Shown here: positions 8,767 through 17,560 of the stretch, piece after piece
Position numbering within the stretch: the stretch's first letter is position 1
How the letters are laid out: every line of letters starts with the position of its first letter
From: Woeseiaceae bacterium
GTDB taxonomy: Bacteria; Pseudomonadota; Gammaproteobacteria; Steroidobacterales; Woeseiaceae
Reading direction: 5' to 3'
Length of the DNA: 64,000 nucleotides
Assembly (NCBI GenBank): GCA_028289545.1
Contig: JANQPG010000107.1
Span: 124,001-188,000, forward strand
Notes under the pieces: model-generated
The model's database searches: none
What the model was told of the DNA's origin: nothing
The model's input: only the letters and a program-made list of their open reading frames with translations
Position numbers and translations under genes: made by a program

Positions 8767-9612
8767 TCAGGGTGAGAAAACGGGACCGGCTTCTCCGGTG
8801 TCGGTGAGATCGTCAGGGTCGGGTTCTTCGACCCGCGTGACGAGCGCCAGAACGCCCATCCTGGGATGGTCGAAATAGCGAATTTCGCCGTTCTTGAAAA
8901 TACGATCTTCCTCGATGCGGTAGAACACCCGGCCGGGCTCTTCGGCGGGAAAGCGCCGCGCCTCGTACGCATACAGCGGATTACGCGGTTGGCGACTGAC
9001 GTCCTTGCCGTCGGACGCGGGGTTCACCTCTTGCGCGAGTTTTACGCCGAGATGCAGGAAGCGGCTCAGGTAGAGCGTCAACTCGCCTTCCAGTCCAGGC
9101 GCCTCAACAGCCAGCTCCTCCAGCGACAGCGGTTCGGGTTCGGCAAAAGGCAGTAGCGTCTGCCGCCACGCGAAATGCAGTGTCGGCTCATAGGCATCGA
9201 GCCGCTCCAGACGGTCCCAGGTTTCGCCAAGGGTCAACGCGTCATCCGTCAGGCGCTCGTAACCGGTGAGCGGCAGTTCCAGAGCTTCGTCAATCGGGTC
9301 CGTCGTCTCTTCGTCGGCTGGCGCCGGTTCGACCTGATCGCCGGTCTCCGAAGGCTTGTCCGTGAACTCGGGAATTTCGCCCGGCTCGAGCGTTGTCTCA
9401 CCGAATACGTCAACCTCGGGTGGCGGATCGGGCACAAAGACCTCGGTGCCCGCCGAGACGCTGTCCGCATAGCGAAAGAAGATGACTTCGACCTGGTAAG
9501 TGCGCAGGTCTTCCACGGTGGGTTCGGTCGCGGGTACCTCCGCGGCAGTTGCGGAGAGCGCCGTTGCGAATCCGAGCAGCAGAGCAGGAAAACGATGGTG
9601 GCTACTGTTCAT
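8767..9612 (-). CDS. CsiV-family periplasmic protein
   Basis: A 281-residue protein with an N-terminal signal peptide (cleavage probably after ATALSATAA) and the family opening YQVEVIFFRYAD, close to the sequence of the Shewanella/Vibrio peptidoglycan-binding protein CsiV. The centre is rich in Pro, Glu and Asp (FVPDPPPEVDVFGE and following). The C-terminal half has FHLGVKL-like and RRFPAEEPGRVFYRIEEDRI segments. CsiV-like genes commonly sit next to mfd, here 65 bases downstream on the same strand. The specific role is inferred from family and place. Confidence 0.75.
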   Translation of the reverse strand: MNSSHHRFPALLLGFATALSATAAEVPATEPTVEDLRTYQVEVIFFRYADSVSAGTEVFVPDPPPEVDVFGETTLEPGEIPEFTDKPSETGDQVEPAPADEETTDPIDEALELPLTGYERLTDDALTLGETWDRLERLDAYEPTLHFAWRQTLLPFAEPEPLSLEELAVEAPGLEGELTLYLSRFLHLGVKLAQEVNPASDGKDVSRQPRNPLYAYEARRFPAEEPGRVFYRIEEDRIFKNGEIRYFDHPRMGVLALVTRVEEPDPDDLTDTGEAGPVFSP

Positions 9613-9677
9613 ACGGTTTGTTCCTTACTCTTTCTTCCTTGATGCGGCCTTCTCGAGCGTCCGATGCTTCAAGGGTC

Positions 9678-12600
9678 TCACTGGCGCTTCGGCGCCAGCT
9701 TCTCGACGAGGTTATCGACAAAGTCGAAACGCTCAGCCGTGTCGGCAAGCTCCTTCGTGAAATTGAGTCTGTGTGAGCCCTTCAGCCGGAACACCCGGCT
9801 TTCATTTTGCACCAATTGGATGAGCGAGACAGGGTCGATTGCCGAGTTTTCGGCAAACACCAGGTATCCGCCCCGGTCGGCCGCGTCGATTTTCTCGATC
9901 CCCAGCGTCTTGGCGCGCTGTTTGATGCCGGCAATGCGTATGAGATTCCGCGCGCCCTCGGGCAGCAGACCAAAGCGATCAATCAATTCGACCTGCAGTT
10001 CCCGCAGCTGTTCCGCCGTGGCTGTTGCCGACAGTCGCTTGTAGAGCGTCAGCCTGAGATGCACGTCCGGCACATAGTCGTCGGGCAGCAGCGCCGGCAC
10101 GTGCAGGTTGATATCCACACCGGCATGCAGCGGAGCGTCCAGATCCGGCTCCTCGCCGGCGCGCAGTGAATCGACGGCTCGGCCGAGGAGTTCCGTGTAC
10201 AAAGAGAAACCGATTTCCTGAATCTGTCCGCTCTGTTCGTCACCGAGGAGCTCACCTGCTCCGCGTATCTCCAGATCGTGTGTGGCGAGCGTAAACCCGG
10301 AGCCCAGGTCCTCGAGCGAGTCGATGGCCTCGAGGCGTTTGACGGCGTCGGCGGTCATTGCGGCTTTTGGCGGTGCGACGAGGTAGGCGTATGCCCGATG
10401 ATGAGATCGTCCCACGCGCCCTCGAAGCTGGTGAAGCTGAGCGAGACCAAATCGATCGGCGCGATTGATGATGATGGTGTTTGCAGTGGGCACATCAATG
10501 CCCGATTCCACAATCGTCGTGCACAGGAGCAGATTGAAGCGGCGGTGATAGAAGTCCGCCATGACCTGTTCAAGCTCGCGCTCCGGCATTTGCCCGTGGC
10601 CGACGCGGATGCTCGCTTCGGGCACCAGCTTGCCAAGCTGCTCCGCGATCTTGCCGATGTCCTCGACCCGGTTATGAATGAAGTACACCTGGCCACCGCG
10701 CTTGATTTCGCGCAGGCACGCTTCGCGCAGCAGCACGTCGTTCCATTCGCTGACGAAGGTCTTGACGGCAAGCCGCTCGGCCGGTGGCGTCGTAATGAGC
10801 GACATTTCCCGCAGGCCGCCAAGCGCCATATTCAGCGTTCTCGGTATGGGTGTGGCGGTCAGGGTCAGCACGTCGATCTGGCTTCTGAGCGAGCGGATCG
10901 CTTCCTTGTGCCGGACGCCGAAGCGGTGCTCCTCGTCGACGATCACAAGGCCGACGTTCTTGAAGGACTTCGTGTGCTGCAGCAGCCGGTGAGTGCCGAT
11001 CACGATGTCCACCTGTCCGCTCCGCATACCCTCGATCGTCGCCTTGACCTCGCGGGCTGACTGAAAGCGCGAGAGTACGTCGATGCGCACCGGCCAGTCG
11101 GCAAACCGGTCGCGGAAGCTCTGGCCGTGTTGCTGGGCGAGCAGCGTTGTCGGCACGAGGATTGCGACCTGCTTGTTGCCGTGTACGGCCGCAAAGCTCG
11201 CGCGGAGCGCCACTTCGGTCTTGCCGAAACCCACGTCGCCGCAGACCACGCGGTCCATGGGCTGCTCCGAGCGCAGGTCCTCGAGCACGTCGTCGATCGT
11301 GCTTGCCTGGTCCTCGGTCAGCTCGAACGGGAAACCTTCCTCGAAAGCGCGGTATTCGGCCTCGCTCCAGCTAAAGCGATGGCCGGGGCGCGCGGCGCGG
11401 CGCGCGTAGATATCGAGCAGCTCCGCCGCCACGTCACGAATGCGCTTGATGGCGCGTTGCCGCGCTTTGGCCCATTGATCGCTGCCGAGACGGTGCAGCG
11501 GCGCGGATTCAGGCGAAGCGCCGGTATAGCGGGAGATCAGCTCGAGCGCATGCACGGGCACGTAGAGCTTGTCGCCGTCGGCGTACTCGAGGTGCAGGAA
11601 CTCCGCCGTAATGCCGCCGGTCGTCAGTGTCACCAGACCGAGGTAGCGCCCGACGCCGTACTCGGCGTGGACCACCGGCGAGCCAGTTTCGAGGTCGCTG
11701 AGCTGCCGAATGATCGTTTCCGGGTCGCGATCGTTGTATCGGCGCCGCTTGCGGGTTCCGCTGCGTTCGCCGAATAGCTGCTGCTCGCTGATCAGAGCAA
11801 TACGAGCCTCCGGCAGGACGACGCCGTCGTCGATGGGAGCTACGGCAACACCGATTCTGGACGTCCCGTCCAGGAACTCGTTCCAGCTCGTGCAGCGGGC
11901 GATATCGAGATGACGACCGCCGAGCAACTCCAGTACCTGCTCGCGGCGCCCGGCCGAGTCTGCCGCGAACAGCACCCGCCCTTCAAAACCGTCGAGGAAC
12001 GCTACCAGTCCCGCGGCTGCGTCTTCATAGCGCGCCTCGATACGCATCGGCGGCGGCAGGCGGGTCGGGAAATTGATCGTGGCGTTCGATGGTGGAAGAG
12101 CCTGGCTGCTGTAGCGGGCGTGACGCATGCCGATCAGTGCCGAGGTCACGTCCTGCCGGGAGTGAAACGTCTCCTGAGGGTCGAGTACCGGGCGTTCCAG
12201 GTCGAGGCTTGCGAGTTCGTGGCGTTCCGCAATTTCGATCTCGGCGGCCTCTAGCGTTGCCTCGAGCTCGGCCGGCATCAGGACGGCGCTGTCGTCCGGC
12301 AGATAGTCGAGAAGGCTCGAGGTTTCCTCGAAGAACAGCGGCAGATAGTACTCGATGCCACCGTGCGCAATACCGTCCGAGACGTCGCGGTATACCCGCG
12401 ATTTGCCGGGTTGTCCCTCGAAGCGGGCCCGGTAACGGCGGCGGAAACGCTTTACGGCAGCGGGGTCCAGCGGCACCTCGCGAGCGGGCAGGATGTCGAT
12501 GGCGTTGAGGGTGTCGCCGGAGATCTGAGTTTCGGGCGAGAACCGGCGAATCGACTCGACGTCGTCGTCGAAGAAATCGATCCGCAGCGGCGCATCCGTG

Positions 12601-13169
12601 CCCATTGGGAATACGTCGATCAGAGAACCGCGAACCGCCACCTCGCCGTGCTCCGTGACCTGCGGAACGCGCAGGTAGCCAGCCTCCGAAAGCCGCTCGA
12701 TGAGGCCCGTGCGGGCCAGAGCTTGCCCGGTCTCGATCCTCAAGGATCGGGCAGCGACGTACTGCGTCGGCGGCAGACGCTGCAGCAGGGCCGGTGCCGA
12801 CACGATCAACACGCCCCGCGCGAGATCCGGCAGCAGCGAAAGCACGCGCAGCCGCTGAGACACGATGTCCTGGTGCGGCGAGAAGCTGTCCCAGGGCAGC
12901 GTTTCCCATTCCACGAAGTGCAGCACGGGCAGCGCGTCGCCGCCGAAGAACCGAATTTCGGCTTCGAGTTGGTCCGCCTGTCTTGGATCGCCGGCGACCA
13001 CGACGAGCGGCTTATCCAGGCTTCCTGCGAGTTCGGCCGCAAACAGCGGCAGGCTTGCGCCGAGCAGCTGACCCAAGTCTCTGCCGCTGGCGGTCACTAC
13101 CGCAGTCGAAGGGGAATACAGGGCTCGAGGAGCGTTCACACCGCAAATCCGGCCCGAAGGGGCGGTCAA
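9678..13169 (-). CDS. mfd: Transcription-repair coupling factor Mfd
   Basis: Translocase that removes stalled RNA polymerase and recruits UvrA for transcription-coupled repair. The 1163-residue protein shows the UvrB-like N-terminal region, the RNA-polymerase interaction domain (DGDKLYVPVHALELISRYTG), the superfamily 2 helicase motifs GDVGFGKTEVALRA, VDEEHRFGVRHKE and LTATPIPRTLNMAL, the QLRGRVGRS motif and the C-terminal TRCF domain. The longest reading starts at a TTG (13167-13169); a GTG ten codons later (13137-13139) is an equally possible start. Confidence 0.97.
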   Translation of the reverse strand: MTAPSGRICGVNAPRALYSPSTAVVTASGRDLGQLLGASLPLFAAELAGSLDKPLVVVAGDPRQADQLEAEIRFFGGDALPVLHFVEWETLPWDSFSPHQDIVSQRLRVLSLLPDLARGVLIVSAPALLQRLPPTQYVAARSLRIETGQALARTGLIERLSEAGYLRVPQVTEHGEVAVRGSLIDVFPMGTDAPLRIDFFDDDVESIRRFSPETQISGDTLNAIDILPAREVPLDPAAVKRFRRRYRARFEGQPGKSRVYRDVSDGIAHGGIEYYLPLFFEETSSLLDYLPDDSAVLMPAELEATLEAAEIEIAERHELASLDLERPVLDPQETFHSRQDVTSALIGMRHARYSSQALPPSNATINFPTRLPPPMRIEARYEDAAAGLVAFLDGFEGRVLFAADSAGRREQVLELLGGRHLDIARCTSWNEFLDGTSRIGVAVAPIDDGVVLPEARIALISEQQLFGERSGTRKRRRYNDRDPETIIRQLSDLETGSPVVHAEYGVGRYLGLVTLTTGGITAEFLHLEYADGDKLYVPVHALELISRYTGASPESAPLHRLGSDQWAKARQRAIKRIRDVAAELLDIYARRAARPGHRFSWSEAEYRAFEEGFPFELTEDQASTIDDVLEDLRSEQPMDRVVCGDVGFGKTEVALRASFAAVHGNKQVAILVPTTLLAQQHGQSFRDRFADWPVRIDVLSRFQSAREVKATIEGMRSGQVDIVIGTHRLLQHTKSFKNVGLVIVDEEHRFGVRHKEAIRSLRSQIDVLTLTATPIPRTLNMALGGLREMSLITTPPAERLAVKTFVSEWNDVLLREACLREIKRGGQVYFIHNRVEDIGKIAEQLGKLVPEASIRVGHGQMPERELEQVMADFYHRRFNLLLCTTIVESGIDVPTANTIIINRADRFGLAQLHQLRGRVGRSHHRAYAYLVAPPKAAMTADAVKRLEAIDSLEDLGSGFTLATHDLEIRGAGELLGDEQSGQIQEIGFSLYTELLGRAVDSLRAGEEPDLDAPLHAGVDINLHVPALLPDDYVPDVHLRLTLYKRLSATATAEQLRELQVELIDRFGLLPEGARNLIRIAGIKQRAKTLGIEKIDAADRGGYLVFAENSAIDPVSLIQLVQNESRVFRLKGSHRLNFTKELADTAERFDFVDNLVEKLAPKRQ

Positions 13170-13222
13170 AAGGCGCGAATTATTGCACTGAATTCCGGGC
13201 TAAGGAATCCTGCCCGTTGCTG

Positions 13223-13491
13223 GAAGCGGTCTCAAAAATAGTTCGTCGCCGCGCCGGGCGGCCATTTTTTTGCCAGCCAAGGCGCCGCGAGTGCCGTGTA
13301 GCCGGGCTACATCAGCGAGCGGCAACGCGGGCTGGCGGAAAAATGGCACCCGTCCCGAAGGGTTGTGGCGCTAGAGGCCGCGATGCGGTGTTGCTCGTCA
13401 CTGATTTGGAGTCACCAAACGGCGCTCCTCGTGCCTTGCCTCGCGGCCTCTCGCACCGCAACGCGGCGACGAACTATTTTGAGACCGCTTC
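13223..13491. repeat. 269-bp structured inverted-repeat element A (MITE-like or structured RNA)
   Basis: The ends are near-perfect inverted repeats: 13223-13253 pairs with 13462-13491 over 30 bases, differing only by one extra A in the left arm. Two further stems lie inside. Bases 13261-13278 pair with 13330-13347 (GCCATTTTT.. with ..AAAAATGGC) and carry the palindrome TGTAGCCGGGCTACA at 13297-13311. Bases 13373-13383 (AGAGGCCGCGA) pair perfectly with 13441-13451. The whole can fold as a Y or cloverleaf. No protein is encoded that I can support. Confidence 0.85.
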
Positions 13492-13512
13492 TAGAGTAGC
13501 GCCAAACGCAAA

Positions 13513-13533
13513 ACGCCCGGTGAATCCGGGCGT
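13513..13533 (-). terminator. Rho-independent terminator of the small secreted-protein gene
   Basis: ACGCCCGG (13513-13520) pairs perfectly with CCGGGCGT (13526-13533) around a five-base loop. On the minus strand the stem is followed by TTTTGCGTTT. It lies 37 bases past the stop of the gene that ends at 13571. Confidence 0.8.
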
Positions 13534-13570
13534 CGGCGTTGTGTGGGGGCTGTGGCCCAGGGGCGGACGG

Positions 13571-13834
13571 TTAGCGCTTCGCCACCGAGTGGATGACGCG
13601 ATCGTACTCGAAGTAGACGATGAACCCAGGGTATTCCCAGCGGGAGATCGGCGGTTCGCCCACCGGCGCTACTTTGGATACCGGGCTGCCGAACTTTTCC
13701 TCGACGCGGCTTTCCGTCATACCGCGCGTGGGGCGGTCGGCTGCGGCGGCACCGGCGGCCGTATGTGAATCAGCGGCTGCGCCGCCGGCCAGGGCCAGCA
13801 GAACCAGCGTGGCAAGTACCAGATTGAGCTTCAT
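13571..13834 (-). CDS. Small secreted protein, SmpA/OmlA-like
   Basis: An 87-residue protein beginning MKLNLVLATLVLLALAGGAAA, a clear signal peptide. The mature part (RPTRGMTESRVEEKFGSPVSK, then ISRWEYPGFIVYFEYDRVI) resembles the SmpA/OmlA (BamE-like) fold, where a 'GMT..QV...GSP' turn is followed by 'W.Y.....V.F'. No lipobox cysteine is visible, so it is probably periplasmic. ATG 13834 is preceded by AGGAG. It stands alone between the two structured repeat elements and has its own terminator. The function is unknown. Confidence 0.7.
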   Translation of the reverse strand: MKLNLVLATLVLLALAGGAAADSHTAAGAAAADRPTRGMTESRVEEKFGSPVSKVAPVGEPPISRWEYPGFIVYFEYDRVIHSVAKR

Positions 13835-13992
13835 ACGGATCACTCCTGTCCACTGGCGCCGACTATAGCAAATCGGAAATGCAATAAAACCGCCAGATTT
13901 CATGCCGTTGTCATGGAATATGAATCATCGGCCGTAAGCGAACGGCCTGTCTGTGACGCAGTTCACGCCGCAGCAACCCGCGAGCCGCTCTG

Positions 13993-14256
13993 GTGGGCCG
14001 CTTGATAAATTCCTGCGCTTTCAGCGGGTGCTGCCGGTTCGCTGGCAAGGCACGTCGCGCCGACAATGGCCTAAGTCCTTGCCAAGCGGCGTAACGCCGT
14101 CCAGCGGGCCGGCAGCGCCCGCCCGCAGGGAGCGCAGAGAGCGCGCCACTCCGGCGTTGCGAGCCGCGGCCATAGCGCTGCTATGGCCGCAACTCACGCC
14201 TTGTATTGACGCGCTCTCTACGCTCTGAAAGTGCAGGAATTTATCAAGCGGCCCAC
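13993..14256. repeat. 264-bp structured inverted-repeat element B (same architecture as element A)
   Basis: Bases 13993-14024 and 14225-14256 are inverted repeats matching at 31 of 32 positions. Two internal arms follow the plan of element A. Bases 14030-14045 pair with 14101-14116 (GCTGCCGG/CCGGCAGC plus CGCTGG/CCAGCG). A second arm runs from AGAGCGCG (14138-14145) to CGCGCTCT (14210-14217) and is capped by a perfect 11-bp stem (14166-14176 with 14180-14190, loop GCT). Its sequence differs from element A. It fills most of the space upstream of lolC. Confidence 0.85.
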
Positions 14257-14302
14257 TAGCCCGGTCGGTTTCAGGGGCCGCCTTGTGGTTTAATGCGGCC
14301 GC

Positions 14303-15544
14303 ATGATTACGCCCGTCGAACTCTTTGTAGGCTTGCGCTACCTGCGCGCCAAGCGGCGTACCCGATTCGTTTCCTTCATCACTCTCATTTCGCTCCTGGG
14401 CGTGGGTCTCGGCGTAGCAGCGCTGATCGTCATCCTGTCGGTCATGAACGGCTTCGAGGGTGAGCTTCGTGAGCGGCTGTTGAGCATGTCCGCGCACGGC
14501 AGCGTATCGGCGGAGGGGCCACGGACAGACGACTGGGAGGCCTTGCTCGCCAGCGTCGAGTCCGAGTCCGGCGTGTTGGCGGCCGCGCCGCTCGTTCGGC
14601 TCGAAGGCATGCTTCAGGCTGATCGCCGCCTCGAGGCCGTGTTGGTCAACGGCATCGACCCGGCGCGCGAGCTTCAGCTTACGGACGGCAGGTTGAATAT
14701 CGTCGAAGGCTCGATCGACTTGCTCGAGGCGGGTACACGCGGCGTCATATTGGGACGCCTGCTGGCCTTCGACGTCGGCGCCAGTCCGGGCGATAGCGTT
14801 ACTCTGCTCATACCGCGACCGGTCGGGGACGGGAGTATGGACGCCGTGCTCGAGCGCTTTACCGTGGTGGGCATCTTCGACGCCGGCATTCAGGATCACG
14901 ACGCCAGGCTTGCGCTGGTTCACTACTCCGACGCGGCCGACGTGCTGGGCCTGGGAGACGCCGTCAGCGCCGTCCGGTTTCGCGCCCGGGACGTCATGCA
15001 GGCGCCCGCGATTGCGTCGCGACTGGACGAGCGCCTCCCGGACACGAGGACCACTGACTGGACCGTCGAGAACGCCAGCTACTTTCGCGCAATCCGGCTG
15101 GAGAAGATGATGATGTCGCTGATCCTGTCGCTCATCATTGGCGTTGCCGCGTTCAACATCGTGGCCAGCCTCGTCATGGTCGTCACCGACAAGACGAACG
15201 ACATTGCGGTCCTGCGCACGCTCGGCATGAGTCCGCGCGGCGTGGTACGCGTGTTTTTTGTGCAGGGCGCCATGATCGGCTGGATCGGTGTGCTCTGCGG
15301 CACCATTCTTGGCGTCGTGCTTGCGATCTACGTGCCCGACATAGCGCCGGTACTGGAGCGCCTGCTGGGTTTTCAGATCATGCCGGGCGACGTGTATTAC
15401 GTCACGCGGATACCCTCCGTGCTGGACTGGCGGCACGTAACCGCGATCGCTGCCGCGGCTTTTGTGCTGACGTCGCTTGCGACTCTGTATCCCGCGCGGC
15501 GCGCGGCCCACATCAACCCGGCGGCGGCGCTGCGCTATGAGTAG
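14303..15544 (+). CDS. lolC: Lipoprotein-releasing ABC transporter permease LolC
   Basis: Inner-membrane permease of the LolCDE complex, which extracts outer-membrane lipoproteins and hands them to LolA. The 413-residue protein has the first membrane helix (FITLISLLGVGLGVAALIVIL) followed by MNGFEGELRERLL, a large periplasmic MacB-like domain, and three C-terminal helices starting near residue 270. It overlaps the next permease gene by eight bases. The two permeases share the family fold but are clearly different, so this is a LolC plus LolE pair and not a single LolF; the C/E assignment is by order. Confidence 0.93.
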   Translation: MITPVELFVGLRYLRAKRRTRFVSFITLISLLGVGLGVAALIVILSVMNGFEGELRERLLSMSAHGSVSAEGPRTDDWEALLASVESESGVLAAAPLVRLEGMLQADRRLEAVLVNGIDPARELQLTDGRLNIVEGSIDLLEAGTRGVILGRLLAFDVGASPGDSVTLLIPRPVGDGSMDAVLERFTVVGIFDAGIQDHDARLALVHYSDAADVLGLGDAVSAVRFRARDVMQAPAIASRLDERLPDTRTTDWTVENASYFRAIRLEKMMMSLILSLIIGVAAFNIVASLVMVVTDKTNDIAVLRTLGMSPRGVVRVFFVQGAMIGWIGVLCGTILGVVLAIYVPDIAPVLERLLGFQIMPGDVYYVTRIPSVLDWRHVTAIAAAAFVLTSLATLYPARRAAHINPAAALRYE

Positions 15545-16784
15545 CGGCTACGAATTCTGGATAGGTCGCCGCTACGTGCGCTCACGGAGCCGCAACAGTT
15601 TCGTGTCGCTGATATCGACCATATCGATGCTGGGCATTGCGATTGCCGTCGCTGTGCTGATCGTCGTGCTGTCCGTCGTCAATGGTTTCGAGCGGGAGCT
15701 CAAGGACCGGCTGCTGGCGATGACGGCGCATGCCAGCATCGAAGGGCCGGAGGGCGTGTTGCCGGACTGGCAATCGCTGCTGGACAACGCGCCGGACCAT
15801 CCCGAGGTGCTTGCGGCGGCGCCGTACTTCGACGGTCAGGCGCTGCTCGTGGCGGGCGAAAGCCTGAGCGGCGTGGAGTTGCGAGGCGTGGAGCCGGGCC
15901 TGGAGACGGCGGTGTCCGGCGTCAGCGGCGTGTTCGTCGAGGGCTCGCTCGAATCACTCGAGGCCGGTGGTTTTGGTATTGCCGTCGGCGCGGAGCTGGC
16001 GGAACACCTGGGCGTTGCGCTGGGCGACAAGGTGACCGTGACGCTTGCCGAAGGGGTGGTGACGCCGGCGGGTGTTCTGCCGCGGACCAAGCGCTTTACC
16101 GTAACCGGCATCTATCGCGTGGGGATGTACGAGTTCGATCGGCGTCTTGCATTCATTCACATCGACGACGCGCGCCGCCTGTACCGGCAGCGCGAGGCGG
16201 CAACCGGAGTCAGGCTCAGGGTCAGCGACGTGTTTGCCGCGCCCGTTGTGGTTCGCGAGGTGGCGTTGGCCAGCGGGCAGCTCGTGCTGGTGAGTGACTG
16301 GACACGCAGGAACGTTAATTTCTTTCGCTCGATTCAAATCACGAAGTCGATACTGTTCGTGATTCTCCTCATGGTTGTGGCGGTTGCTGCTTTCAATATC
16401 GTCTCGACGCTCGTAATGGTGGTCAAGGACAAGCAGTCCGACATTGCGATTCTGCGCACGGCCGGCGCCGACCCTGCCGGCATCCTCAAGATCTTCGTGA
16501 CACAGGGCAGCATAATCGGAGTAATTGGCACGACGCTGGGCGTGGTTGCCGGTGTTTTGCTTGCGCTCAATCTCGAAGCGATCGTGGGTTTTCTCGAGGC
16601 GAGTCTCGGTATCAAGTTTCTGGCGGCCGAGGTGTATTTCATTAGCGATCTGCCGTCGGAGTTGCAGCTCGCGGATGTGCTGAAGATCGGCGGGATTGCG
16701 TTGCTGCTGTCGCTCGTTTCAACGGTGTATCCGGCGTGGATGGCGGCGCGCACGGCGCCCGCAGAGGCGTTGCGCTATGACTGA
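15537..16784 (+). CDS. lolE: Lipoprotein-releasing ABC transporter permease LolE
   Basis: Second FtsX/MacB-type permease, 415 residues, with the N-terminal helix SMLGIAIAVAVLIVVLSVVNGFE, a periplasmic domain and three C-terminal helices (SILFVILLMVVAVAAFNIVSTLVM and later). ATG 15537 lies within the end of lolC, and the reading begins SGYEFWIGRRYVRSRSRN, the normal start of the family. The order here is lolC-lolE-lolD, whereas the ATPase usually sits between the two permeases in Escherichia coli. Confidence 0.93.
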   Translation: MSSGYEFWIGRRYVRSRSRNSFVSLISTISMLGIAIAVAVLIVVLSVVNGFERELKDRLLAMTAHASIEGPEGVLPDWQSLLDNAPDHPEVLAAAPYFDGQALLVAGESLSGVELRGVEPGLETAVSGVSGVFVEGSLESLEAGGFGIAVGAELAEHLGVALGDKVTVTLAEGVVTPAGVLPRTKRFTVTGIYRVGMYEFDRRLAFIHIDDARRLYRQREAATGVRLRVSDVFAAPVVVREVALASGQLVLVSDWTRRNVNFFRSIQITKSILFVILLMVVAVAAFNIVSTLVMVVKDKQSDIAILRTAGADPAGILKIFVTQGSIIGVIGTTLGVVAGVLLALNLEAIVGFLEASLGIKFLAAEVYFISDLPSELQLADVLKIGGIALLLSLVSTVYPAWMAARTAPAEALRYD

Positions 16785-16822
16785 GTTTGCGGTTTTTAGG
16801 TTTGAATCACGTGGCGGAAGCT

Positions 16823-17509
16823 ATGAGTGAATCCTGGGTATTGGAATGCCGCGGCGTGGTGCGCCGCTTCGAGGAAGGCGCCTCGAAGCTGACGGTACTG
16901 TCGGGCGTCGATCTCGAAGTTGGTCCGGCGGAGCGGGTTGCGATTATCGGCGCATCGGGTTCTGGCAAGACGACGTTGTTACAGATACTCGGCGGACTTG
17001 ACGATCCCGACGAAGGTACGGTCAGCGTCGGCGGTGTACACATCCAGGGGCAGAGCGAGCGGACCAAAGGGCAACTCAGAAATCGCTACGTCGGTTTCGT
17101 GTACCAGTTTCACCACCTGTTGCCCGAGTTCACGGCCGAGGAAAACGTGGCGATGCCGTTGATGATTCGCGGCGAAAAACGCGCGGACGCGCTGACACAA
17201 GCGGCAACCCTGCTGGGTAAGGTGGGATTAGGCGAGCGGCTCGGCCACAAACCCGGCGAGTTGTCCGGCGGGGAGCGGCAAAGGGCCGCCGTGGCGCGGG
17301 CGCTGATTACGCGCCCGAAGCTCGTTCTTGCCGACGAGCCGACGGGTAATCTCGACGCCGGCAATGGTCAGCACGTACTGGGCCTCATGCTCGAGCTCAA
17401 CAGCGAACTCAAGACCAGCCTCGTGATCGTGACTCACGACCACAGTATTGCCGCCCGGATGGATCGTGTGCTTGTCCTGGAAGACGGCAGGCTTCGCGAC
17501 AACGGCTGA
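16823..17509 (+). CDS. lolD: Lipoprotein-releasing ABC transporter ATPase LolD
   Basis: ATPase of LolCDE, 228 residues. It shows Walker A GASGSGKTTLLQIL, the Q-loop region RYVGFVYQFHHLLPEFTAEENVAMP typical of LolD, the signature LSGGERQRAAVARAL and Walker B LVLADEPTGNLD. I choose ATG 16823 (MSESWVLECRGV) after GGCGGAAG; an upstream in-frame TTG at 16787 would add 12 residues. It follows lolE by 38 bases. Confidence 0.95.
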   Translation: MSESWVLECRGVVRRFEEGASKLTVLSGVDLEVGPAERVAIIGASGSGKTTLLQILGGLDDPDEGTVSVGGVHIQGQSERTKGQLRNRYVGFVYQFHHLLPEFTAEENVAMPLMIRGEKRADALTQAATLLGKVGLGERLGHKPGELSGGERQRAAVARALITRPKLVLADEPTGNLDAGNGQHVLGLMLELNSELKTSLVIVTHDHSIAARMDRVLVLEDGRLRDNG

Positions 17510-17515
17510 CGGTAA

Positions 17516-17540
17516 CGCGGCCCCGCCGTTCAGGGCCGCG
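17516..17540. terminator. GC-rich hairpin between convergent genes
   Basis: CGCGGCCC (17516-17523) pairs perfectly with GGGCCGCG (17533-17540) around a nine-base loop, just after the lolD stop and before the end of the convergent barrel gene. No strong T-tract follows on either strand, so it is only a candidate terminator. Confidence 0.5.
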
Positions 17541-17560
17541 TCGATTGTGACGATCGCTCG

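Noticed and set aside
14021..15511. A 496-codon minus-strand frame across element B and lolC
   Set aside because: It runs antisense to LolC and through structured repeat DNA; codon pattern and product are not protein-like.
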